Made by a program: the position numbers and the translations under genes. 64,000 nt of DNA, taken from positions 149,005-213,004 of the forward strand of contig NZ_LXEP01000008.1 of the NCBI RefSeq assembly GCF_001654835.1, written 5' to 3'. Source of the DNA: Buttiauxella gaviniae ATCC 51604. Its GTDB lineage: Bacteria; Pseudomonadota; Gammaproteobacteria; Enterobacterales; Enterobacteriaceae. This document shows positions 17,641 through 25,922 of this stretch, one piece after another; position 1 is the first letter of the stretch; each line of letters starts with the position of its first letter. The notes below the pieces were generated by a model. It had not been told where the DNA came from. It made no database searches and saw only the letters and a program-made list of their open reading frames with translations.

Positions 17641-17841
17641 ATGATAAACCCCTTAAGCCGATATGTTCTGATTTCACATTTTCTAATCCCCCTCTTCTTG
17701 ATAACAGTCACAGTTTTCATTCCCGTCTGGTTCTACCCTCACACTCCCACCATCAAATATCTTCATGATTTTATTGTATTAATTTCAATGATGAGCGGAG
17801 TGAAATTACTTAGCCTGCTCAATGAGTCCATACACAGTTGA
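17641..17841 (+). CDS. small two-helix membrane protein preceding the type VI effector
   Basis: A 66-residue frame with two hydrophobic stretches (about 8-30 and 40-58) and little else; I do not recognise a family. The SD is weak (AGG eight bases before ATG). Its TGA at 17839-17841 ends on the first base of the SD (AAGGA, 17841-17845) of the next gene, the spacing of an operon partner. It is a real gene by position and composition, but could also be a degenerate remnant. A role as membrane partner, immunity or adaptor protein for the effector is only a guess. Confidence 0.5.
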   Translation: MINPLSRYVLISHFLIPLFLITVTVFIPVWFYPHTPTIKYLHDFIVLISMMSGVKLLSLLNESIHS

Positions 17842-17852
17842 AGGAACACTGC

Positions 17853-20447
17853 ATGATTACGATTAACGTCAACGGACTGACACTGTGCCATAAAGGCAGC
17901 GGTGGCGTGACACACAATACCTTGCCCGATGTCTGCAAAACTCCGCCACTCGCCATTCCGGTCCCTTTTGAAAACGAAGCCTATTCAGCCGATCTGATAA
18001 AAGGCACCAGCAGCGTGTTTGCCGATGGCAGCAACATGATTGCCAATTTTGGCTCGTGTTTTGCAAAAAGCGTATTTGATGAAGCGGGCAGCATGGGAGG
18101 CGTAAAATCAGGCACCTTCAAGGCCGAGGCGGACTGGATAAGCCATTCGTTTGATGTGTTCTTTGAAGGCAAGCCTGCGTGTCGCCTGACAGACAAAATG
18201 TTTATGAACCATCGTAACACGGTGAATATGGCCGGTTTGATTCAGCCACCGCTTCCGGAACTGGATGTTGCCAGCGATATGAACGACACCGGCAGTGCTG
18301 CCGGTGATGAAAACGCAAATAAAAATGCGGCTGGCAACACTTCTGCTCAAAAGGGTGGGAAGGATAAAAAACCGGCTGACAAAGCGCCTCAAACCAAAGA
18401 AGACAAGACGGATGACGAGGAAACCCCTCTGCTGCCCTGTATTGTTATCCTTATCCATGGTGTGAATGACGTGGGCGAAGCCTATGAGAATCAGGATAAA
18501 GGCATTTGTACCGGGTTAAATAACCGACTCGGGCGTGGCGATTTGCACCCGCATGACTGGATCCCTGAAAAGTTTATGATTTCGGACACCGATGGCAATC
18601 CTACGAGTAAAAGCGATGCCGCAATGAAACAAACTTGTAAAGGCACCATCAACCGCTCGCCGATTATTCCGTTCTACTGGGGGTACCGCCCTGTCGATCA
18701 TGATACCTGGAAAGCAGATCAGGTGCGTTACCGCCAGGACGTGGAAGACCTGAAAAAGAAAGGTCAAGAAAGTAACGCCGATATTCCTTATGACACCTAC
18801 CTCGAAGATGACGAAAAAAGAAAGGTAGAACACAACAATGCGAACATCGATAACCTGGATAACTGGGTAGACAGTGCAAACGTCAAAAACGGCGGCACAT
18901 TTGCCAATGCCACCACCTGTATTCCCGATATGTTTGGCCCGGGAGCTGCCGGTAAAATTCTGGAAAAAATTGCCGAACTCAGTTCCCGTGGTGGGCCATT
19001 TAGCGACAAGGAAGACTGGAGCCACCCCATTTATCAGAACCCGCACCGGATTTACCAGGCTTATGCAGCGCGGCGTTTAGCGGATTTGATTATTGATATC
19101 AGGCAAAACCCTGACACGGAGAATGACACGATTAATATCGTGGCACACAGCCAGGGCACCATTATCACCATGCTGGCAAATATGTGGGTCAATGCCAAAG
19201 GGCTTGCACCGGCGGACTGCGTTATCTTCAACCATTCACCGTATGCGCTGGAAAACCGCTGGCTGGAAAATTTCCTGCCGGGAAACCAGCAAACCACCAA
19301 TGGCCGACTGCATACACTGACTCATTTTTGTGCATTGATGGCCAAAAACCCGCTATACAGTGCGGGAAATATCCCACATACCCCTGATTACAGGCAAAAA
19401 TTGAAAGAGAGCGGTTGCCTGTCAGAAGGCGCTGATAAATCACTGTGGAACAATCCACAATACAGCCGCAATAATTTTGGCATGGTCTACAACTATTTTT
19501 GCCCTAATGACCAGATTGTATCCATGTCACCTATCCAGGGTTTTGGCTGGCGAGGAATACCAGATGAGTACAAGGCGCAAATCGGTAATAACCTCTGGCA
19601 GCGTGTATTTTGCCGGGGCGTTACAGTTGGTGACAGAACGGGGTTTCATTTTGAAATGCCAGCCCACAGGAATGATGATTCGAAAAAAACCGGTTTTAAC
19701 TACCAGGATATCACCATCAACGCCCCTCTGTTACCCGAGCCGTTCATCTTTAAACTGATGGGTGAAGGGGAAAATTATAAAGCACCGCTCAGTGGTAACG
19801 ATCCGGCTATTGCCAAAGCAGCAATGAAAGCGGAAAAATTTATTTCCCAAACTATAGACGCCCCCAAGACCCGCAATTTCAATTATTTAACTAATAACCA
19901 AACTCTTAATGAAGTACAGTGCAAAGAAATAAGCAATTTAAAAAACTGGGAAGTCATTAATGGGGTTGCGGTGGGCCAACGCGGCACACCTCAAATGCTG
20001 GTGGTGAAACGCAGAATGACCGACAAAGAACTAGAGACAGCAGTACAAATTAAAATTCCTTTTAGTCAGCATTCATCTATTGTCGCCAGTAAAAAAGCAC
20101 CGTCCAACTCAATGACCTATGATTTGGCGATCGGCAAGTGTAAGGCATTTGAACAGCCGGAATTCTGGAAGCGATTATTATTACGCGCTGACTGGCGCAG
20201 GGCAGAACATCCAATAGCAGATGAAAGAAAATATTATCAGGAAGGTATTTTGCCAAGTAAGTTCAAAATATTTATGAATAAACCGGAAACTACCCATGGA
20301 ATGCCGCTTGGCAATTTGGGGGTTGAGAATGATTATGGTGCCCGTGAAGCAGTTGTGATTGTTGACAAGCGCGCAACAGAAAACCCTACCAAACCCATAT
20401 TGCAGTGGGATATGCCTGCAACACTGGATGACAAGGAAATTATATGA
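17853..20447 (+). CDS. type VI secretion effector: PAAR-like (DUF4150) domain fused to Tle3-type alpha/beta-hydrolase
   Basis: An 864-residue specialised effector expected to act as a phospholipase in the periplasm of a rival cell. Residues about 5-127 form a DUF4150 PAAR-like tip domain (HKGSGGVTHNTLPDVCKTP, then a C-terminal CRLTDKMFMNHRNTVN). Residues about 140-190 are a Lys/Asp/Asn-rich linker. The hydrolase follows: ILIHGVND near 199-206, the nucleophile elbow AHSQG with Ser433, a likely acid Asp in PNDQIVS (about 553) and a candidate His in GFHFEMPAH. The C-terminal 250 residues match the DUF3274 region of Tle3 proteins as I remember it. ATG 17853 has AAGGA seven bases ahead; a TTG at 17838 is less likely. 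No VgrG or other secretion gene is in the window, so the apparatus is elsewhere. The stop overlaps the next gene as ATGA. Confidence 0.88.
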   Translation: MITINVNGLTLCHKGSGGVTHNTLPDVCKTPPLAIPVPFENEAYSADLIKGTSSVFADGSNMIANFGSCFAKSVFDEAGSMGGVKSGTFKAEADWISHSFDVFFEGKPACRLTDKMFMNHRNTVNMAGLIQPPLPELDVASDMNDTGSAAGDENANKNAAGNTSAQKGGKDKKPADKAPQTKEDKTDDEETPLLPCIVILIHGVNDVGEAYENQDKGICTGLNNRLGRGDLHPHDWIPEKFMISDTDGNPTSKSDAAMKQTCKGTINRSPIIPFYWGYRPVDHDTWKADQVRYRQDVEDLKKKGQESNADIPYDTYLEDDEKRKVEHNNANIDNLDNWVDSANVKNGGTFANATTCIPDMFGPGAAGKILEKIAELSSRGGPFSDKEDWSHPIYQNPHRIYQAYAARRLADLIIDIRQNPDTENDTINIVAHSQGTIITMLANMWVNAKGLAPADCVIFNHSPYALENRWLENFLPGNQQTTNGRLHTLTHFCALMAKNPLYSAGNIPHTPDYRQKLKESGCLSEGADKSLWNNPQYSRNNFGMVYNYFCPNDQIVSMSPIQGFGWRGIPDEYKAQIGNNLWQRVFCRGVTVGDRTGFHFEMPAHRNDDSKKTGFNYQDITINAPLLPEPFIFKLMGEGENYKAPLSGNDPAIAKAAMKAEKFISQTIDAPKTRNFNYLTNNQTLNEVQCKEISNLKNWEVINGVAVGQRGTPQMLVVKRRMTDKELETAVQIKIPFSQHSSIVASKKAPSNSMTYDLAIGKCKAFEQPEFWKRLLLRADWRRAEHPIADERKYYQEGILPSKFKIFMNKPETTHGMPLGNLGVENDYGAREAVVIVDKRATENPTKPILQWDMPATLDDKEII

Positions 20448-21196
20448 AATGGACAAGGTTAGCAGTTATATTTATGGCGAGTGCAATAAGTGCCTGCCAT
20501 TCAACCCCAAAATCGCCACCGACTCAGGTGGTATATCGTTTTGACGACCATCGTTATCTTGAGTTAGTTGGTTTTAACTGTGAAGGAGCATTGTGGTATA
20601 CCGATACATCCATGAATATCCACACAGAAGTTACCAGCCAGTTTTATCGCATATTCACAAAAAAATATATCCATCCTTCCCAGAGATATATTTCCATTAC
20701 TGGTTATGAAGGTGGTGGATTCCTGATATCTAAAGATTATGGTCGTACCTGGGATCGGGCCAGATATTCACCAGGTACTGGTGCTATTAAATATGGTGCA
20801 TCCTACCCTGTGCGAGATGAAATTGATTCATTCACCGTCGTCAATGACCAGGGTTATATGCTGACAAAAAATGGTGATCTCTATTTAAGTTCCAAACCCT
20901 TTGATGATCCACGCCTTGAACCGGGTGGTAGTGGGATTGATTATGTTCGAACATCGAAAAAAGGGATCGATGAAACTATGCATCTTCTTCGTCCGGGAGA
21001 AGGTGGTGGAGCCTGGGGGAAAAACTACATTTCATGGAATTCAATTCAAGGTACTATGCCATGGACAATCTATGCATACCGCTCCAACTTCCAGGATATC
21101 CCCAATAAAGTCCCCGAAGTTAAAAATTACACCGGCTGGGATCATATGCGCTGCGATATGGATTCAGGACTTTCGACATCGGAAAAACAAAAATGA
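20444..21196 (+). CDS. Tli3-type immunity lipoprotein candidate, copy 1
   Basis: A 250-residue lipoprotein: signal peptide and lipobox ISAC with Cys18 as the lipidated residue. The mature protein has an Asp-box-like ISKDYGRTW motif (near 97-105), suggesting a beta-propeller-like fold, and conserved Cys46 and Cys237 that may pair. Its ATGA overlap with the lipase gene gives translational coupling, the standard effector-immunity layout, and a periplasmic lipoprotein is the right place to block a periplasmic phospholipase. It is nearly identical at both ends to the following gene, with a diverged middle (residues about 54-122). The region is AT-rich compared with core genes. Confidence 0.82.
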   Translation: MKWTRLAVIFMASAISACHSTPKSPPTQVVYRFDDHRYLELVGFNCEGALWYTDTSMNIHTEVTSQFYRIFTKKYIHPSQRYISITGYEGGGFLISKDYGRTWDRARYSPGTGAIKYGASYPVRDEIDSFTVVNDQGYMLTKNGDLYLSSKPFDDPRLEPGGSGIDYVRTSKKGIDETMHLLRPGEGGGAWGKNYISWNSIQGTMPWTIYAYRSNFQDIPNKVPEVKNYTGWDHMRCDMDSGLSTSEKQK

Positions 21197-21936
21197 AACC
21201 GATAAAATGCACGCTTTTAATACTGAGTATTGTATTAATTACCGCCTGCCATGCAAAACCAAAATCCCCTCCCACGCAGGTGGTATATCGCTTTGACGAC
21301 CATCGTTATCTTGAGTTAGTTGGTTTTAACTGTGAAGGCGCATTGTGGTATACGGACACGCAGCAAGGAATTCACTCCGAAATAGTTGATCAATTTTATC
21401 AAGTTTTTACAAAAAAATATCTGCACCCTTCGGAACGTTACATTGCAGTTCCTTTTTATGATGTATCTGGTTTTTTGATATCGAAAGACTATGGAAAAAC
21501 CTGGGATGGTGCTAGTTATTCTCCAGGTAGTGGTGCAGTAAAATATGGTGATGATCGACCACAGCGAGATGAAATTGATTCATTCACCGTCGTCAATGAC
21601 CAGGGTTATATGCTGACAAAAAACGGTGATCTCTATTTAAGTTCAAAACCCTTTGATGATCCACGACTTGAACCGGGTGGTAGTGGGATTGATTATGTTC
21701 GAACATCGAAAAAAGGGATCGATAAAACTATGCATCTTCGTCCGGGAGAAGGTGGAGGAGCCTGGGGGAAAAACTACATTTCATGGAATTCAATTCAAGG
21801 TACTATGCCATGGACAATCTATGCATACCGCTCCAACTTCCAGGATATCCCCAATAAAGTCCCCGAAGTTAAAAATTACACCGGCTGGGATCATATGCGC
21901 TGCGATATGAATTTAGGGCATGAAACCTCAAAGTAA
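21193..21936 (+). CDS. Tli3-type immunity lipoprotein candidate, copy 2
   Basis: A 247-residue paralogue of the preceding gene, overlapping it as ATGA. Lipobox LITAC, lipidated Cys19. The signal peptide and the core segment (about residues 55-123) differ from copy 1, while residues about 25-54 and 124-238 are almost the same, including an Asp-box ISKDYGKTW. One codon is missing in the MHLRPGEGGG stretch relative to copy 1. Both copies look intact. They may protect against different lipase variants, or one may be a spare. Confidence 0.8.
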   Translation: MKPIKCTLLILSIVLITACHAKPKSPPTQVVYRFDDHRYLELVGFNCEGALWYTDTQQGIHSEIVDQFYQVFTKKYLHPSERYIAVPFYDVSGFLISKDYGKTWDGASYSPGSGAVKYGDDRPQRDEIDSFTVVNDQGYMLTKNGDLYLSSKPFDDPRLEPGGSGIDYVRTSKKGIDKTMHLRPGEGGGAWGKNYISWNSIQGTMPWTIYAYRSNFQDIPNKVPEVKNYTGWDHMRCDMNLGHETSK

Positions 21937-21945
21937 GGATACAAG

Positions 21946-22413
21946 ATGCTTAATAGTATTAAAGGGACTCAGCTGATAATACTCTCAGTATTACTGGGAA
22001 TAGCTCCTCCTCTACTGGCCTGCCCGGATATGCAGGGGAGCTATGGAACTGAAAATGGCGGAATACATTTTTATCTACAAACTAACAGAATAAAGGAATT
22101 TAAAGCAGTAATAGATATTGCTGATTATCCCTTAACAATTAGATCGGCTGTGTTCGTCAGCGAGGAAGATCGCCATGCACAACCTTACCAGCCGTTGCCG
22201 GATTGTACATTGTCGATTGATGGGTTTGGATATCTGCTCCCCCATAACAAAGGCCAGATATTACGTCTGCACTTTGACTCGCAAGATTTTGAGAAAATAT
22301 TTAACACGTCATATATTTTAAAACTCAGTGATGCTCCATCCGAAAATCTTGGTGTCAATAAAACCTCATTGATTATTCCCGTTAAGATTCTCACCACGTT
22401 GAATAATCATTAA
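21946..22413 (+). CDS. secreted protein of unknown function at the end of the effector operon
   Basis: A 155-residue protein with an N-terminal signal (hydrophobic core IILSVLLGIAPPLLA); the following Cys26 could be a lipobox (LLAC) or simply the first mature residue after signal peptidase I. The mature part has no motif that I recognise. It begins nine bases after copy 2, behind AAGGA, so it is in the same operon. It could be a second type of immunity protein or an accessory periplasmic factor. Confidence 0.65.
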   Translation: MLNSIKGTQLIILSVLLGIAPPLLACPDMQGSYGTENGGIHFYLQTNRIKEFKAVIDIADYPLTIRSAVFVSEEDRHAQPYQPLPDCTLSIDGFGYLLPHNKGQILRLHFDSQDFEKIFNTSYILKLSDAPSENLGVNKTSLIIPVKILTTLNNH

Positions 22414-22462
22414 TTTCCATAGGCAACTAATCTAATAGAAGCCGCGGTTCTGCAATATAAAA

Positions 22463-22484
22463 AAACCCCGGCGAGCCGGGGTTT
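22463..22484 (-). terminator. glyA terminator
   Basis: On the minus strand AAACCCCGGC and GCCGGGGTTT form a 10-bp stem with a two-base loop, followed by a run of T (22457-22465 on the plus strand as A). It lies 17 bases past glyA; on the plus strand it could also end the effector operon, with a poorer T tract. Confidence 0.9.
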
Positions 22485-22500
22485 CTCATATCAGGTGCGA

Positions 22501-23754
22501 TTATGCGTAAACAGGCAGACGCGCGCAAATATCCAGAACTTTTTGCTTAGTACGTTCGATAACCGCTTCGTCGTTGATGCTATCCAACACATCACACATC
22601 CAGCCAGCCAGTTCACGGACGTCTGCTTCAGTGAAGCCACGGCGCGTAACAGCAGGCGTACCGATACGGATACCGGAAGTCACGAACGGGCTCTTAGGAT
22701 CGTTTGGCACGCTGTTTTTGTTCACGGTGATGTTTGCACGGCCCAACGCTGCATCCGCTTCTTTGCCGGTCAGGTTTTTATCAACCAGGTCCAGCAAGAA
22801 CAGATGGTTATCAGTACCGCCGGAAACCACTTTGTAGCCACGTTCCAGGAACACGGCAACCATCGCTTTCGCGTTTTTGGCAACCTGGTGCTGGTAAGTT
22901 TTGAACTCAGGTTCCATGGCTTCTTTCAGTGCCACAGCTTTACCCGCGATGACGTGCATCAGTGGGCCGCCCTGCGCGCCTGGGAATACCGCGGAGTTCA
23001 GTTTCTTGTACAGCTCTTCGCTGCCGCCTTTCGCGAGGATTAAACCACCGCGTGGGCCTGCCAGCGTTTTGTGCGTTGTGGTTGTCACAACGTGAGCGTG
23101 CGGAACCGGGTTCGGGTAAACGCCAGCCGCAATCAGGCCTGCAACGTGCGCCATATCGACGAACAGCTTCGCATCAACCATGTCAGCGATTTCACGCATT
23201 TTTGCCCAGTCAACCACGCCGGAATAAGCAGAGAAACCACCGATGATCATTTTCGGTTTGTGTTCTTTGGCTTGTTTTTCCAGATCTGCGTAATCAATGT
23301 GACCGGTTTCATCGATGCCGTAAGGAACGATGTTGTACAGCTTGCCGGAGAAGTTAACCGGGGAGCCGTGAGTCAGGTGGCCGCCGTGCGCCAGGTTCAT
23401 ACCCAGAACGGTGTCGCCTGGTTCCAGCAAAGTGGTGTATACCGCGAAGTTAGCCTGTGAACCGGAGTGCGGTTGCACGTTAGCGTAATCAGCGCCGAAC
23501 AGCTCTTTTGCACGGTCGATAGCCAGTTGTTCAACGACATCAACGTATTCGCAGCCGCCGTAGTAACGTTTGCCTGGGTAACCTTCGGCATATTTGTTAG
23601 TTAACTGAGAACCCTGAGCCTGCATCACGCGCGGGCTGGTGTAGTTTTCGGAGGCGATCAGTTCAATGTGCTCTTCCTGACGTACTTTTTCTTGCTCCAT
23701 GGCCTGCCATAAATCGGCATCGTAATCGGCAATGTTCATTTCACGTTTTAACAT
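22501..23754 (-). CDS. glyA: serine hydroxymethyltransferase
   Basis: A PLP enzyme that converts serine and tetrahydrofolate to glycine and methylene-THF, the main source of one-carbon units. The 417 residues equal E. coli GlyA, with the PLP lysine in [16 protein letters not shown]. The start at 23754 ([12 protein letters not shown]) is that of the homologue. It is divergent from hmp and has a PurR box about 120 bases upstream. Confidence 0.98.
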   Translation of the reverse strand: MLKREMNIADYDADLWQAMEQEKVRQEEHIELIASENYTSPRVMQAQGSQLTNKYAEGYPGKRYYGGCEYVDVVEQLAIDRAKELFGADYANVQPHSGSQANFAVYTTLLEPGDTVLGMNLAHGGHLTHGSPVNFSGKLYNIVPYGIDETGHIDYADLEKQAKEHKPKMIIGGFSAYSGVVDWAKMREIADMVDAKLFVDMAHVAGLIAAGVYPNPVPHAHVVTTTTHKTLAGPRGGLILAKGGSEELYKKLNSAVFPGAQGGPLMHVIAGKAVALKEAMEPEFKTYQHQVAKNAKAMVAVFLERGYKVVSGGTDNHLFLLDLVDKNLTGKEADAALGRANITVNKNSVPNDPKSPFVTSGIRIGTPAVTRRGFTEADVRELAGWMCDVLDSINDEAVIERTKQKVLDICARLPVYA

Positions 23755-23872
23755 TCGCATCTCCAGACTCAGCTAACAGTAAAAATTCGAACAGCTTTGA
23801 GGGCTCTCTCAAACAACGGGCAACAGTGTAAACCGAATTGGTATCAGGTGATAGGTCTTGACAGAGGTTTTT

Positions 23873-23888
23873 ACGCAAACGATTGGCT
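23873..23888. promoter_or_regulatory. PurR operator of glyA
   Basis: ACGCAAACGATTGGCT matches 11 of 12 fixed positions of ANGCAANCGNTTNCNT. It lies in the glyA-hmp divergent region about 120 bases before the glyA start, as expected for a PurR-repressed one-carbon gene. Confidence 0.78.
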
Positions 23889-23957
23889 CGGCGTCCTGCA
23901 AGGGTTTGAAGCCAAAAGTGGCAAGCTATTTCTGCGGATATTAATTCATCATCAACA

Positions 23958-23970
23958 TGCAGAAATTTCA
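23958..23970. promoter_or_regulatory. possible MetR site, glyA-hmp region
   Basis: TGCAGAAATTTCA differs at one base from TGAA-N5-TTCA. E. coli has MetR sites between glyA and hmp. A 13-base degenerate match is weak evidence by itself. Confidence 0.35.
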
Positions 23971-24044
23971 CGTTCTGTGAGCCGAATCGACTCAGTAAGT
24001 ATCCATTTACAATGTAGTGCTTTTTTTTAATCCGATAATTTTAT

Positions 24045-24067
24045 AAGATGCATTTAAAATACATCAA
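24045..24067. promoter_or_regulatory. NsrR operator of hmp
   Basis: The 23 bases begin with a perfect AAGATGCATTT half, then A, then AAATACATCAA (8/11). The site lies about 80 bases before hmp. The -10-like TAAGAT (24044-24049) overlaps it, so NsrR would block RNA polymerase until nitric oxide damages its cluster. Confidence 0.85.
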
Positions 24068-24071
24068 TTAG

Positions 24072-24134
24072 AAAACCCTAAATAATTCGAGTTGCATCTA
24101 TCACCCCTGCGGCTTGAAATATGACGGGTATAAA
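24072..24134 (+). repeat. internally deleted ERIC element in the hmp leader
   Basis: The two ends of ERIC are present (AACCCTAAATAATTCGAGTTGCA on the left, given here as a 23-base match at 24074-24096, and CTTGAAATATGACGGGTATA on the right), while the central core is gone, leaving about 63 bases. It sits between the NsrR site and the hmp ribosome-binding site, whose first A residues follow directly. Confidence 0.8.
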
Positions 24135-24146
24135 AGGAGCCATACC

Positions 24147-25337
24147 ATGCTTGACGCACAAACCATCGCTGTTGTGAAATCCACCATTCCCCTGCTTGCC
24201 GCAACCGGCCCAAAACTTACCGCTCACTTTTACGATCGCATGTTCAGCCATAATCCTGAGCTGAAAGAAATCTTCAATATGAGCAACCAGCGCAATGGCG
24301 ATCAGCGTGAAGCGCTGTTCAATGCCATCTGTGCATACGCGGCTAATATTGAAAATCTGGCGGTGTTACTGCCAGCGGTAGAAAAAATCGCGCAGAAACA
24401 CACCAGCTTCCAGATCAAACCGGAACAGTACGACATCGTCGGCGGTCACCTGTTAGCAACGCTGGATGAAATGTTCAGCCCGGGCCAGGAAGTATTGGAT
24501 GCATGGGGCAAAGCGTATGGCGTGCTGGCAGGCGTGTTTATCAATCGTGAAGCGGAAATCTACCAGCAAAACGCGGCGAAAAATGGCGGATGGGAAGGCA
24601 CTCGCGCCTTCCGCATTGTGGCAAAAGAGCCGCAGAGCTCACTTATCACCAGCTTTGAATTTGAACCGTTGGATGGCAAACCAGTCGCTGATTACCAGCC
24701 AGGTCAATATCTTGGTGTATGGCTGAAACCTTCAGGTTTCCCGCACCAGGAAATTCGCCAGTATTCCCTGACCCGCAAGTCAGATGGCAAAAGCTATCGC
24801 ATTGCGGTGAAACGCGAAGATTTAGGCCAGGTTTCAAGCTGGTTACACAACCACGCGCAGATGGGCGATGAAGTGCATCTGGCTGCGCCTGCTGGTGATT
24901 TCTTTATGGATGTGAACGGGCAAACGCCAGTTACGTTGATTTCAGCAGGTGTTGGCCAAACGCCGATGCTGGCAATGCTCGATACGCTGGCGAAAAATGG
25001 GCATAACGCGCAGGTGAACTGGCTCCATGCCGCTGAACATGGTGACGTACATGCATTTGCGGATGAAGTGAATCATCTGGGTAAACAGTTGCCACGCTTT
25101 GAGCGCCATGTCTGGTATCGCACACCATCCGAAAGCTGCCGTGCACAGGCAAAATTTGATAGCGAAGGTTTGATGGATTTACTGACCCTGGAAAGCAAAA
25201 TCAGTGCACCAGATATGCAGTTCTATCTTTGCGGCCCGGTGAGTTTTATGCGTTTTGCGGCGGAGCAGTTGGTGAAGCTAGGCATAGGGCAGGACCGAAT
25301 TAATTATGAGTGTTTTGGCCCGCATAAAGTGATGTGA
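24147..25337 (+). CDS. hmp: flavohaemoglobin, nitric oxide dioxygenase
   Basis: Converts NO and O2 to nitrate using NADPH/NADH and FAD, protecting Fe-S enzymes. The 396 residues equal E. coli Hmp. The globin domain (1-138) has proximal His85 in [14 protein letters not shown] and Tyr29 in HFYDRMF; the FAD domain has RQYSLTRK and the NAD domain [14 protein letters not shown]; it ends [13 protein letters not shown] 24147 is seven bases after AAGGAG. NsrR controlled, as judged by the site upstream. Confidence 0.98.
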   Translation: MLDAQTIAVVKSTIPLLAATGPKLTAHFYDRMFSHNPELKEIFNMSNQRNGDQREALFNAICAYAANIENLAVLLPAVEKIAQKHTSFQIKPEQYDIVGGHLLATLDEMFSPGQEVLDAWGKAYGVLAGVFINREAEIYQQNAAKNGGWEGTRAFRIVAKEPQSSLITSFEFEPLDGKPVADYQPGQYLGVWLKPSGFPHQEIRQYSLTRKSDGKSYRIAVKREDLGQVSSWLHNHAQMGDEVHLAAPAGDFFMDVNGQTPVTLISAGVGQTPMLAMLDTLAKNGHNAQVNWLHAAEHGDVHAFADEVNHLGKQLPRFERHVWYRTPSESCRAQAKFDSEGLMDLLTLESKISAPDMQFYLCGPVSFMRFAAEQLVKLGIGQDRINYECFGPHKVM

Positions 25338-25343
25338 TTTTTA

Positions 25344-25463
25344 CTCTTCATACTTCGAGTTGCAGGTGCGTTGGCTGCACCCGTTCGCCCCAGTCACATA
25401 GTTATCTATGCTCCTGGGGACTTGCGGCCTGGCCGCCTTCCTGCGACTCGAATTATTTTGAGT
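25344..25463 (-). repeat. ERIC element between hmp and glnB
   Basis: About 120 bases in reverse orientation: TTCATACTTCGAGTTGCAGG start, core CCCCAGTCACATAGTTATC and ATGCTCCTGGGGACTTG, CCTTCCTGCGACTCGAATTATTTTGAG end. It lies between the convergent genes hmp and glnB, where its long hairpin could act on both transcripts. Confidence 0.9.
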
Positions 25464-25511
25464 ATTGAAAATGGCGAGTAATATCAATTTAACTCCCGCC
25501 ATAAAGGCCAG

Positions 25512-25907
<396 letters not shown>

Positions 25908-25922
25908 TCAAATTACCACAAA

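Noticed and set aside
20474..20476. Internal ATG in immunity copy 1 as a start for a cytosolic form
   Set aside because: It lies within the signal peptide, has no SD, and copy 2 has no equivalent.
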